Shown: positions 48,151-56,514 of the stretch, piece by piece
Numbering within the stretch: the stretch's first letter is position 1
Layout: every line of letters begins with the position of its first letter
Source: JACVRW01 sp034664085
Lineage (GTDB): Bacteria > Actinomycetota > Thermoleophilia > Solirubrobacterales > Thermoleophilaceae
Length of the DNA: 64,000 nucleotides
Reading direction: 5' to 3'
NCBI GenBank assembly: GCA_034664085.1
Contig: JAXDII010000095.1
Location: 7,562 to 71,561, forward strand
Notes under the pieces: generated by a model
What the model saw: the letters and a program-made list of their open reading frames with translations, nothing else
What the model was told of the DNA's origin: nothing
Database searches by the model: none
Position numbers and translations under genes: made by a program

Positions 48151-48365
48151 AGCGTCGACAGAAAGCCGTGCACGCTTGAGGCTGGGCCGCCATTCGGCTA
48201 GGTGGGCGCGCCCGGCTCATCACGCGCCTTGGGGATGCCGATGGATCACGCTAGGTCTGGCATCTCGAGCAGTCTCGCCCCCCGACTGCTCCCCGCGCTG
48301 ACCCCAGCTGCGTGCACACGCACCCCTGGTCGCTCTGCAGCATTTTCTGGAAGGTGGTCCTGTCC

Positions 48366-49532
48366 ATGTTTGGCTCCCTCAGCTCGAGGCCTCGCCCGAG
48401 TGGCGGTCGCGCGGTCGCGCTGGCGTCACTGCTGACGCTGGTGTTCGCGAGTACCGCGGTGGCGGCGCAGCCGCGCGTCGGCCTTGGTACGACCGACGGC
48501 TTCGCCGTCCTGGGCGGTTCCGCGGTCACCAATACCGGCCCGAGCGTGATCAACGGAGACCTTGGCGTGAGCCCGGGCACCGCGATCAGCGGCTTTCCGC
48601 CGGGCACCGTGAACGGTGCGGTCCATGCCACCGACGGCGTGGCCGGGCAGGCGAAGAGCGACCTGGTCACGGCGTACAACGACGCCGCTGGGCGGACCCC
48701 CGTGGTGTCCGTCGCCGGCGACCTCGGCGGGCGAACCCTGACCGCCGGCGTCTACAACGCCACCTCGTCGCTCGGGCTGACCGGAGCCGTGACCCTCGAC
48801 GCCCAGGGCGACCCCAATGCCGTCTTCATCTTCCAGGTCGGCTCCGCGCTGACCACGGCAACCGACAGCAGCGTGAGCCTCCTCAACGGCGCCCAGGCGT
48901 GCAACGTCTACTGGCAGATCGGCAGCTCCGCGACGCTCGGAACGAGAACCGCGTTCAAGGGCACGATCATGGCTTTGACGTCGATCTCGCTGAACGACGG
49001 CGTGGCGGTGGACGGCAGGCTCCTGGCCCGCAACGGCGCGGTGACGCTGATCAACGACACGATCACGCGCTCGCAGTGTGCGCCCGGGACCGACGGCAGT
49101 GGCGGCAGCGACACCGACTCCGACTCGGGCTCCGGTGACGGCACGGGCGGACCGGGCAGCGGCCCGGGCTTGCGCTCGGGAGGTCCGCGAGTGCGGCTCT
49201 TCGGGCTGCCCGGCGTCCCCCAGCCGCCGATCCGCAATCCGGGCGCTCAGCAGCCCCCTGTCAGCAGCGTCTGCACCACGCGCAACTTCACGGCGCGCGT
49301 GAGGCTTCGCGACGGTGACGGGATCCGGCTGGTGAAGGTCTACCTCGACGGCAGGCTGGTGAAGCAGACGACCCGCACGCGGTTCGCGCTTCGGATCAAG
49401 GTCCGCGGCCTGCGCGTCGGTCCCCACCGGATCAGGGTGATCGCGCGTGACGGCGAGGGCAACCGGTCGGTCACGACGCGCCGCTTCGGGCGCTGCGCCT
49501 TCGCCCTGCCGGCTCCACGCTTCACCGGCTGA
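48366..49532 (+). CDS. Secreted ice-binding-like (DUF3494) protein with C-terminal Ig-type domain
   Basis: A 388-residue exported protein. The signal peptide is ~1-34 ('AVALASLLTLVFASTAVAA'). A DUF3494 beta-solenoid follows (~38-235), with 'FAVLGGSAVTNTGPSVINGDLG', 'ISGFPPGTVNGAVHATD', 'YNATSSLGLTGAVTLDAQGD' and 'NVYWQIGSSATLGTRTAFKG' in outline. Then a Gly/Ser/Asp linker and a ~90-residue Ig-like beta domain ending in Arg-rich strands. DUF3494 includes ice-binding proteins and many adhesin-like surface proteins, so ice binding is not certain. ATG 48366 has GGAAGGTGG about eight bases upstream. Confidence 0.88.
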   Translation: MFGSLSSRPRPSGGRAVALASLLTLVFASTAVAAQPRVGLGTTDGFAVLGGSAVTNTGPSVINGDLGVSPGTAISGFPPGTVNGAVHATDGVAGQAKSDLVTAYNDAAGRTPVVSVAGDLGGRTLTAGVYNATSSLGLTGAVTLDAQGDPNAVFIFQVGSALTTATDSSVSLLNGAQACNVYWQIGSSATLGTRTAFKGTIMALTSISLNDGVAVDGRLLARNGAVTLINDTITRSQCAPGTDGSGGSDTDSDSGSGDGTGGPGSGPGLRSGGPRVRLFGLPGVPQPPIRNPGAQQPPVSSVCTTRNFTARVRLRDGDGIRLVKVYLDGRLVKQTTRTRFALRIKVRGLRVGPHRIRVIARDGEGNRSVTTRRFGRCAFALPAPRFTG

Positions 49533-49547
49533 GCCGGAGAGAGGCCG

Positions 49548-50279
49548 ATGAATCACGCCAGGTGCAGGGCCTGGGTCGCGGCGCTGGCGCTGGTCGCGAC
49601 CCTGGCGCTGCCGGCGTCGGCCAGCGCCCGCGCTGCGCCCGCCGGCAGCGAGCGTCTATCGGACGGACGCACGTTCGCGCACTGGGCGCACCCCGAGCAG
49701 AGGGCGTCCGTCAGGCGCCTCCCGTCGCGAAGCTCGCGGCGGGTCGCCCGAATCCACTACCTGACCGAGGACGGCTTCCCGGAGGTCTACCCGGTCATGC
49801 GGAGCTTCACCGATCGCCACCGGCGCGAGTGGCTGCGGATCCGCGTCCCGATGCGCCCGAACGGGCGCACCGGCTGGGTCCAGGCCTCCGCGCTGGGCCC
49901 CCTGTACCGGGTGCGGACCCGCCTGGTGCTGGATCGCGGGCGCATGCACGCCACCCTCTACCGCTCGGGCCGGCCGATCTGGCGGTCCCCGATCGGCGTC
50001 GGAACGCCCAGCACGCCGACCCCGGCGGGCCGCTTCTGGATCCGCGAGAAGTTCAGGGTGCCGGACGCGGGCGGGACCTACGGGCCGTGGGCGTTCGGGA
50101 CCGGGGGATACTCGGTGCTGAGCGAGTGGCCCGGCGGCGGCGTGATCGGCATCCACGGAACCAACGAGCCACACCTGATCCCGGGCCGGCCCTCCCACGG
50201 CTGCGTGCGCGTCCCGAACGCAGCGATCACACGGCTCGCAGGCCTGATGCCGATCGGCACGCCCGTCTGGATCCGGTGA
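49548..50279 (+). CDS. L,D-transpeptidase (YkuD family), secreted
   Basis: A 243-residue exported protein with a signal peptide (~1-28, 'AALALVATLALPASASA'), an SH3-like region (~50-115) and the YkuD catalytic domain. The active-site block is 'GIHGTNEPHLIPGRPSHGCVRV', the Cys in S-H-G-C being the nucleophile and the two His conserved. It would form 3-3 peptidoglycan cross-links or attach proteins to the wall. 'GGAGAGAGG' precedes the ATG. It is 15 bases behind the ice-binding-like gene, so a shared transcript and surface function are probable. Confidence 0.93.
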   Translation: MNHARCRAWVAALALVATLALPASASARAAPAGSERLSDGRTFAHWAHPEQRASVRRLPSRSSRRVARIHYLTEDGFPEVYPVMRSFTDRHRREWLRIRVPMRPNGRTGWVQASALGPLYRVRTRLVLDRGRMHATLYRSGRPIWRSPIGVGTPSTPTPAGRFWIREKFRVPDAGGTYGPWAFGTGGYSVLSEWPGGGVIGIHGTNEPHLIPGRPSHGCVRVPNAAITRLAGLMPIGTPVWIR

Positions 50280-50291
50280 GCCCGGCGGCCG

Positions 50292-51449
50292 TCATCCCCA
50301 GACGCGATCGGCGACGCGAGCCACCAGCTCCAGCTTGCGCCACTGCGTGTCCTCGCTGATCGGGTTGAACCCCATCGAGGACGCGAAGCCGCACTGGGTC
50401 GAGATCGCGAGCTGGTCCACCGACAGGTAGCGGCCCGCCTCCTCGACCGCCCGCATCAGCTCGTCCTCGGACTCCAGCTCCGCGCTCTTGGTGCTGACGA
50501 GCCCCAGCACGACCCGGCCCTCTCCGGACATGTGCCGCAGCGTCTCGAACCCGCTCTGGCGGCCCGGGTCGTCCCACTCCATCATGAACGCGTCGTAGGG
50601 CAGTGCGAAGATGCGCTCGGCCAGCGGCTCCAGCGAGCCCTCCGCCAGCCACTTGTCCTCGAGGTTGCCCCTGCACATGTGCATGGAGACCTGGACGTCG
50701 TCCGGAATCCCCTCGACGATCGCCCTGTCCAGCTCGAGCGCCTTCTCGAGCAGCCGCTCCGGCGAGAGTCCCTGGCTGACGTACGCCTCGGTCCAGAGCC
50801 GGTCCACCAGGTGGGGATAGAACGCGTAGTCGAACTGCACGTAGCGCGCGCCCGCCTCGATCGCCTCGGCCACCAGCCGTCGCTTGATCGCGAGGATGTG
50901 GTCGAGGGCCTCGTCGGCGTCGGCATACCCGCCGCTTCCATACCCGTCGCCCTGCATGCCGTAGTCGAGCAGCTCGTAGGACCCGGACGGGAACGTGATC
51001 TTGAACGGATGGTCCGTCAGCGAGGAGAGGAAGGCGGCTTCGCGCGCCCCGGGACTGGCCACCTGCTCCAGCCGCGACTCGATCCTGAACGCGCGCCACT
51101 CGGCGGCGTCTCCGGCGCTGTTGCGGTAGATCTGCGCGGTGGGCTCGGCGGCGAGCCCCGTGACGGCGTCCCAGAACGCGGTGTCGAAGGCGAAGCGCCG
51201 GAACTCCCCGTCGGTCAACACGTCGAGCCCCAGGTCGATCTGACGCTGGACGACCGCGCGGATCGCCTCGTCCTGCAGCTCATGGAGCTCGGGTGTCTCC
51301 ACGCGCTCCTCGGGGACCGGCGAACGGTGCTCGCGCGCCGCGTCGGGGTGGAGCTCGCTGAGCAGGGACTGCAGCCGGCGAGGCCGGATCAGGCTGCCGA
51401 CGACCTCGGCTCGAGCTGGCTTCCGCGCAACCTTGGTGCTTCCGTCCAC
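50292..51449 (-). CDS. MetE-C-like zinc methyltransferase (COG0620)
   Basis: A 385-residue TIM-barrel protein of the cobalamin-independent methionine synthase C-terminal family. The zinc ligands are visible as H-x-C in 'VSMHMCRGNLEDKW' and Cys in 'LAISTQCGFASSM'. It lacks the N-terminal half of MetE. Stand-alone versions include methyl transferases of unknown donors and the epoxyalkane:CoM transferase group, so the methyl or alkyl donor could come from the imported substrate. GTG 51449 is chosen (AGGAATGAGGGA upstream), 23 bases after the solute-binding gene stop. It ends the second catabolic operon. Confidence 0.88.
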   Translation of the reverse strand: MDGSTKVARKPARAEVVGSLIRPRRLQSLLSELHPDAAREHRSPVPEERVETPELHELQDEAIRAVVQRQIDLGLDVLTDGEFRRFAFDTAFWDAVTGLAAEPTAQIYRNSAGDAAEWRAFRIESRLEQVASPGAREAAFLSSLTDHPFKITFPSGSYELLDYGMQGDGYGSGGYADADEALDHILAIKRRLVAEAIEAGARYVQFDYAFYPHLVDRLWTEAYVSQGLSPERLLEKALELDRAIVEGIPDDVQVSMHMCRGNLEDKWLAEGSLEPLAERIFALPYDAFMMEWDDPGRQSGFETLRHMSGEGRVVLGLVSTKSAELESEDELMRAVEEAGRYLSVDQLAISTQCGFASSMGFNPISEDTQWRKLELVARVADRVWG

Positions 51450-51472
51450 TAGTCCCTCATTCCTTAGCTGGT

Positions 51473-52624
51473 TCACTCGCCGACGCCCCACGCCTCGCGA
51501 TACGCGGCCTTGAAGTCGAAGGGAGGCCGGTAGCCGCCCTCCGCGGGGATGTTCTGGTCCTGGGTGAAGATCTGATGGCCGATCCCGCTGCTCACCGGCT
51601 CCTCACCGTGCATGAGCCGGTTGATCGCGTCTATGCCGGCCCAGCCCTCCCAGTCCTGCGCGATGCCGACCCCGTACGTGGGGCCGCTGCGGCGGCGCAC
51701 GATCTCCATGCCGCCCGGGCCGCCCTCGCCGATGTAGAGGAGGAGATCCTGCCCCTGCGTGCGGGCGCTCGCCTCGATGCCCGACAGCATGATCGCCTCG
51801 TAGCTGACCCCGACCACGTTGGTCTCGGGGTGCTTGAGGAGCATCTGGTCGCTGCGCTGCTGGAGCCCGGTCTCGAACGCGGACGTGGGGAAGTAGTCGA
51901 TCTCGATCTTGCATCCCCTGCAGGCCTCGAGCGCCTGCTCCCATCCCTCCGCGACCGCGACGCTGCCGTAGCCGGTGTTGTCCGCGAAGATCGCTGCGTT
52001 GGCCTTGCCGTCGAGCTGGTCGATGGCATACTGGCCGGCCGCACGGCCGATGCCGTGGTCCCACTCGTTGTAGTCCTGCCCGCCGGCGTACGTCACCTCG
52101 CCGGCGAACAGCTTCTCCCCGGATGGCTCGCGGAAGTCGCAGTCGAACGACTCGGCGGCGACGACGACGATCCCCGCCTCCTTGGCGGCCTGGAGCGCAC
52201 CCTTCATGAACGAGCAGTCGATGTAGTAGAAGAAGATCGCGTCGGCGCGGGCGACGATCGCCTGCCGGACCCCTGTCTCGGCCGCCGCGAAGTCGCCCTT
52301 CGTATCGAACAGGGTCGTCTTCCAGCCGATCGCCTCGGCGGCTTCGCGCGCTGCGCCGATCGGGTTCGCGCACGAGCTGAGGCTCTGGCCGCACGAGAGC
52401 AGCGCGACCGTCTTGTCGGGCATCGGCTTCGGGCCGGTCTCGGGCGGCGCCTCGAAGGTGCCCTTCGAGGACATCAGCGCCTGAACGCGTTCGCGCACCT
52501 GCTCCAGCTCGGCCGTGCCGCCGGAGGCGGTAGTGCCGGTGTCGTCCTCGGAGTCTCCGCAGCCCGCCACGATCAGCGCTGCCACGACGACCAGCCCTGA
52601 GAGAGCCCGCATCGTCCGCCCCAT
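51473..52624 (-). CDS. Sugar-type ABC substrate-binding lipoprotein (Peripla_BP_4)
   Basis: A 383-residue lipoprotein whose signal ends 'AALIVAGCGD' (lipidated Cys). The mature protein has the ribose-binding fold, with 'VALLSCGQSLSSCANPIGAAREAAEAIGW' in outline, 'DAIFFYYIDCSFMKGALQAAKEAGI' and a late hinge. Four extra Cys (in 'CGQSLSSC' and 'EACRGC') are unusual and may make disulfides. The ligand is not evident; sugars, quinones (AI-2-like) or aromatic compounds are possible. 'AGGAGG' six bases before ATG 52624 is ideal. Confidence 0.92.
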   Translation of the reverse strand: MGRTMRALSGLVVVAALIVAGCGDSEDDTGTTASGGTAELEQVRERVQALMSSKGTFEAPPETGPKPMPDKTVALLSCGQSLSSCANPIGAAREAAEAIGWKTTLFDTKGDFAAAETGVRQAIVARADAIFFYYIDCSFMKGALQAAKEAGIVVVAAESFDCDFREPSGEKLFAGEVTYAGGQDYNEWDHGIGRAAGQYAIDQLDGKANAAIFADNTGYGSVAVAEGWEQALEACRGCKIEIDYFPTSAFETGLQQRSDQMLLKHPETNVVGVSYEAIMLSGIEASARTQGQDLLLYIGEGGPGGMEIVRRRSGPTYGVGIAQDWEGWAGIDAINRLMHGEEPVSSGIGHQIFTQDQNIPAEGGYRPPFDFKAAYREAWGVGE

Positions 52625-52653
52625 TGCCTGCCTCCTGTAGTTGCTCAACTCGA

Positions 52654-53643
52654 TCAGCTCGTGGTCAGCGCTCGGCCTCGCCGCCGCGCTATGAGGTTTG
52701 CGACGCCGACGCCCGTCAGAAGGGCGAAGCCGTTCGCGAAGTTGTTGATGTAGGGGTCGACCCCGGCCAGGTTCAGGCCGCTGTTCAGCGCGCCGAGGAA
52801 GACGATCGCGATGACCATCCCCCAGACGTTCCACCGCCCGGGCGTGATGGCGATCGCGCCGAGGAACACCGCCGCGAAGGCGGGGAGCGTGAACCCGGGT
52901 CCGATGGTGGGGTTGCCCGCGCCGGACCTGGCGAGCTGGAGCGCGCCGGCCAGGCCGGCCATGAGCCCGCCGATGACGAACGCCGAGAGGGTGACGAGAT
53001 CAACGCGGATGCCCACGAGCGTCGCCGCGGGGCGGCTGGATCCCACCGCGTACAGGTAACGGCCGTACGGCGTGTGGCGCAGCAGGTAGAAGATCGCGGC
53101 AGCGAGGGCGAACGCGAGCCAGGCGACCGCCGGCAGGCCGAGGAAGTTGGCCGCGCCGAAGTCCAGCAGGCCTTGGGGGATCCCCTCGACGATGCTGTTC
53201 CCGTCGCTCTTCCACTGGACGATCCCCGCGATCAGGATCGTCATCCCGAACGTCGCGATGACCGAGTTGATCTTCGCGACGGTCACCAGCACTCCGTTGA
53301 CCAGCCCGATCGCCAGACCCGTGCCGGCGGCGACGAGGACGGCCACCGTGACCGAGCCGGAGCTGGCGCCGTACGACGCGCCCAACACCGAGGCGAGCCC
53401 CGCCGTCGCACCCGGTGAGAAGTCCCAGACGTTCGCGATCAGGGGAAGCAGGACGGCGAGCGAGATGGCCAGCAGCACCGCCTGCGCCCCCACCGTGACC
53501 TGGAGGTTGCCCGTGGTCGGGAACGTCTCCTGCGTGGCGGGGAGAAGCGCGAAGACGACGATCAAGACGACCGTCAGGCCCGTCAGCGCATGCGCTTCGC
53601 AGACTTCGAGCAGCCGCCGCCGCGGTGGGGAGGAGACCGTCAC
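52654..53643 (-). CDS. Ribose-type ABC importer permease
   Basis: A 329-residue permease with about nine helices, BPD_transp_2/RbsC class. Typical stretches are 'LLPLIANVWDFSPGATAGL', 'LVNGVLVTVAKINSVIATFGM' and 'YAVGSSRPAATLVGIRVDLVTLSAFVIGG' in outline. Only one permease gene is present, so it would homodimerise, unlike the BMP system. The GTG overlaps the ATPase stop (GTGA). Confidence 0.93.
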   Translation of the reverse strand: MTVSSPPRRRLLEVCEAHALTGLTVVLIVVFALLPATQETFPTTGNLQVTVGAQAVLLAISLAVLLPLIANVWDFSPGATAGLASVLGASYGASSGSVTVAVLVAAGTGLAIGLVNGVLVTVAKINSVIATFGMTILIAGIVQWKSDGNSIVEGIPQGLLDFGAANFLGLPAVAWLAFALAAAIFYLLRHTPYGRYLYAVGSSRPAATLVGIRVDLVTLSAFVIGGLMAGLAGALQLARSGAGNPTIGPGFTLPAFAAVFLGAIAITPGRWNVWGMVIAIVFLGALNSGLNLAGVDPYINNFANGFALLTGVGVANLIARRRGRALTTS

Positions 53644-55169
53644 GACGCTGGGCCGGCGCTGTGGAGCAGCTCGACCAGCTGCTCGGAGGTGACGTCGTCG
53701 CCATCGACCTCGTGCGCGATCCTCCCGGCGCGAACGATCGCCACCCGGTCGCAGACCTGCGCGAGCTCTTCGACGTCCGACGACGCGACCAGCGCGGCCG
53801 CTCCGTCGTCGCACGCGCGGCGGATGGCCTGCCAGAGGTGGGCTCGGGCGCCGACGTCGACGGCCTGGGTCGGCTCGTCCAGGAGGATCAGCCGCGGGCG
53901 GCGCCGAAGCCAGCGCGCCACCACGACCTTCTGCTGGTTGCCGCCGGACAGGTTCAGCAGCGGGGCGCTGGCCGACGGCGCCTGGATCGAGAACCGCTCC
54001 ATGTCGCGCCGGACGTCGGCGAGCTCCTCCGCATGCCGGAGACGGAAGCCGTTCCAATAGCGGGACACCGAGGCGACGGTCAGGTTGTCCTTGACCGACT
54101 CCCCGGCGAACACGGCATGGCTGGCCCGGTCCGCCGGCACGTACGCGACGTCGGCCCGTACCCCGTCCCGCGGTGACCGGAACCGCGCGGGCGCGTCGCC
54201 GATCTCGATCTCCCCGCCTTCGAGCTGCTGGGCGCCGAACACGAGCCGCAGGAACGCCGAGCACCCCGATCCCACGAAGCCGGTGAGCCCGACGACCTCG
54301 CCGCGGCACACGGTCAGGCTGATGTCGCGCACCGCGCCGCCGCGAGCTGCGCGGCTCCTGAGCACCGGATCGGCCTGCCGGCGCGCCACGTCGGCGTGGC
54401 CGTTGCCGGTGACGGATCCGCCGACGATCAGCTCGACGAGCCCGTCGTGGTCGAGCTCGCCCTTGCCCGACACGGCCACCCGGCATCCGTCGCGCAGGAC
54501 GGTGATGCGGTCGGCGACCTCGAGGATCTCCTCGAGCCGGTGCGACACGAAGACGATCGGCTGGCCGCTGTCGGCGTAGCGTCGGAGCGCCCTCAGGAGC
54601 AGGTCGGCCTCGTCGGGCGGCAGCGGCGCCGTCGGCTCGTCGAGCACGAGGACGCCGGACCCGGTCTCCGGCTGGTCCTGGAGCGCCCGTGCGATCGCGA
54701 CCATGGTCTGAGCGGACTGGGGGAGGGATGCGAGGGGCGCGTCTGGGTCGGCATCGACGTTGAAGCGCGTGAGGACCGCCTGAGTCCTGGCTCGTACGGC
54801 CTGGCCCCGAATGCACGCCATCGGGCCCGTCTCGTAGCCGCGTCCCAGCGAGAGGTTGTCGGACACCGACAGGTCACCGAAGGTGCTGCGTTCCTGGTGT
54901 ACGAAACGCAGAGCGGCCGCGTGGGCGGCGGCGGGCGTGAAACCGCGCAGGTCATGCACCGCGCCGTTCATCTCGAGGGTCCCGGAGTCGGCCGAGTAGA
55001 TGCCCGCGAGGATCTTGATCAGCGTGGACTTGCCGGACCCGTTGCTGCCCACGAGGGCGTGGATCTCGCCGGGCCGGACGTCGAAGTCCACACCGCTCAG
55101 CGCCGGGTTGCCGGCGAACGCCTTGGACGCTCCCGCGATCCGCAGGAGCGGCCCGCGGCCGTCGTTCAC
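53640..55169 (-). CDS. Ribose-type ABC importer ATPase (two domains)
   Basis: A 509-residue double ATPase. Domain 1: Walker A 'LVGSNGSGKSTLIKIL', Q-loop 'RFVHQERST', a weak signature 'LPQSAQTMVAIARAL' and Walker B 'VLVLDEPTAPLPPDE'. Domain 2: P-loop 'GFVGSGCSAFLRL' (no GKS), signature 'LSGGNQQKVVVARWL' and Walker B 'LILLDEPTQAVDVGARAHLW'. This asymmetry is usual for RbsA-type proteins. GTG 55169 has GGGGGAG six bases upstream and overlaps the monooxygenase stop (GTGA). Confidence 0.93.
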   Translation of the reverse strand: MNDGRGPLLRIAGASKAFAGNPALSGVDFDVRPGEIHALVGSNGSGKSTLIKILAGIYSADSGTLEMNGAVHDLRGFTPAAAHAAALRFVHQERSTFGDLSVSDNLSLGRGYETGPMACIRGQAVRARTQAVLTRFNVDADPDAPLASLPQSAQTMVAIARALQDQPETGSGVLVLDEPTAPLPPDEADLLLRALRRYADSGQPIVFVSHRLEEILEVADRITVLRDGCRVAVSGKGELDHDGLVELIVGGSVTGNGHADVARRQADPVLRSRAARGGAVRDISLTVCRGEVVGLTGFVGSGCSAFLRLVFGAQQLEGGEIEIGDAPARFRSPRDGVRADVAYVPADRASHAVFAGESVKDNLTVASVSRYWNGFRLRHAEELADVRRDMERFSIQAPSASAPLLNLSGGNQQKVVVARWLRRRPRLILLDEPTQAVDVGARAHLWQAIRRACDDGAAALVASSDVEELAQVCDRVAIVRAGRIAHEVDGDDVTSEQLVELLHSAGPAS

Positions 55170-56332
55170 GGACGGCTCCCCCGGCCGCCCGCTGTCGTAG
55201 CGACCGTCACGTTCGGAACGTGCCTCGACGCGACGTTGATCCGCTTCTGGGCGCGGGCGGAATGCGCGAGGGCCCAGATCAGGGCCGAGCGCGCGTCCAG
55301 GGCGAGGCGGGGCCAGTGCGTTCCGATCCAGCCGTAGAAGCGGGAGTAGCGCTGGGTCTGGTCCGTGACGCTGCGCTCGCTTCGCTCCCACGCGTCCAGA
55401 GCCGCCGTGATGTCCTCGAAGCCGTCGAGCGCCTGGCCGAGCGCCACCGCGTTGGTCATCCCCACGCACGCTGCCTGCCCCAGGTTCGGTGACATCGCGT
55501 GGGAGGCGTCCCCGATCACCGCCACGCGGCCGGACGACCACCTCCGCGCCACGGCGTCGCTGAACGAGGCCCACCGGCCGCCGTCCGGGATGCGCTCGAT
55601 GTAGCCGCGAAACTCGGGAAAGCTGTCGATCCAGGTGGCGCGGTCGTGGGTCTGCTCGCGGCCGAGCTCGTCCTTGGCGGGACAGCACATGTAGACGTAG
55701 ACCGACTCCGGGCTGCACGGGAAGATGCCGATGCGCCGCGCGCCGGCCCACCGCTCGATCATCGTGTTGACCGGGTCGTCGGGCAGGCGCGGGATCAGGT
55801 GGCGGCCGCAGCCGTCCCGAAGGTCCGTGACCTTCTGGGTCAGCTCGAGCGACTCGCGCACCTTCGAGTTGACGCCGTCGGCGCCCACGACCAGGTCGGC
55901 CTGGAGCACACGCCCGTCGTCCAGCACGAGCTCGCCGTCCGCAGTCGCCCCGGTGACCGGCGAGCCGGTGACGATCTCCACGTCGAGCTGCTGCGCGCGC
56001 GTCGCGAGCGCCTGGTGGAGACGTGTGCGCAGCACCGCATAGGCCTCGCTCGTGCCCGGCAGCATCCAGCTGTCCTGCATCAGGCGGTTGCGCTCGTCTC
56101 GCAGCTGCCAGTAGTCGACGCGGTCGGCGCCGCTTACGACCTCCTCCAGCGCGCCGATCTCCCGCAGGGCGTTGACGCCGTTCTGCCAGACGACGATGCC
56201 CGCGCCGATCTCACGCAGCGAGTCGTTGCGCTCGTGGACCCTCACCGTCCATCCCCGCTGAGCGAGTACCGACGCCGCGAACAATCCGGCGATGCCGGCG
56301 CCGGCGACTTCGGCATGCCTGGGTGCCGTCAA
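55166..56332 (-). CDS. FAD-dependent aromatic-type monooxygenase (2)
   Basis: A 388-residue class A flavin monooxygenase, a close paralogue of the 37088-38254 enzyme. FAD motif 'AEVAGAGIAGLFAASVL', DG motif 'ADLVVGADGVNSKVRESL', GD motif 'VAVIGDASHAMSPNLGQAACVG'. It starts at TTG 56332, which is supported by 'GAGAGGAG' five bases upstream. It is the first gene of the second import operon, placed directly ahead of the ABC ATPase, so it presumably acts on the imported compound. Substrate unknown (salicylate- or hydroxynicotinate-like by family). Confidence 0.92.
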   Translation of the reverse strand: MTAPRHAEVAGAGIAGLFAASVLAQRGWTVRVHERNDSLREIGAGIVVWQNGVNALREIGALEEVVSGADRVDYWQLRDERNRLMQDSWMLPGTSEAYAVLRTRLHQALATRAQQLDVEIVTGSPVTGATADGELVLDDGRVLQADLVVGADGVNSKVRESLELTQKVTDLRDGCGRHLIPRLPDDPVNTMIERWAGARRIGIFPCSPESVYVYMCCPAKDELGREQTHDRATWIDSFPEFRGYIERIPDGGRWASFSDAVARRWSSGRVAVIGDASHAMSPNLGQAACVGMTNAVALGQALDGFEDITAALDAWERSERSVTDQTQRYSRFYGWIGTHWPRLALDARSALIWALAHSARAQKRINVASRHVPNVTVATTAGGRGSRP

Positions 56333-56414
56333 TGCGCTCCTCTCCCTACGTTCCGATGCCCAAGAAGCCCTGCCGACGCGAATTCCTGATTCCGCTATCC
56401 GTACCGCGTGACGG

Positions 56415-56444
56415 ACCTTATCGCGCGGATCTTCGCCGCGTCAA
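56415..56444 (-). promoter_or_regulatory. Sigma-70-like promoter with operator for the second catabolic operon
   Basis: On the minus strand TTGACG (56439-56444), an 18-base spacer and TAAGGT (56415-56420) form the best -35/-10 pair in the window. An inverted repeat CGCGG-n7-CCGCG (56424-56440) fills the spacer, a natural place for the divergent Lrp-type regulator to bind. Confidence 0.55.
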
Positions 56445-56514
56445 GTCCAGTATTCGCGTTCGGGCGACGGTGGTGGAACGTTGCCTCTGGAGCAGCAAGC
56501 ACGCGAATCGGGGT

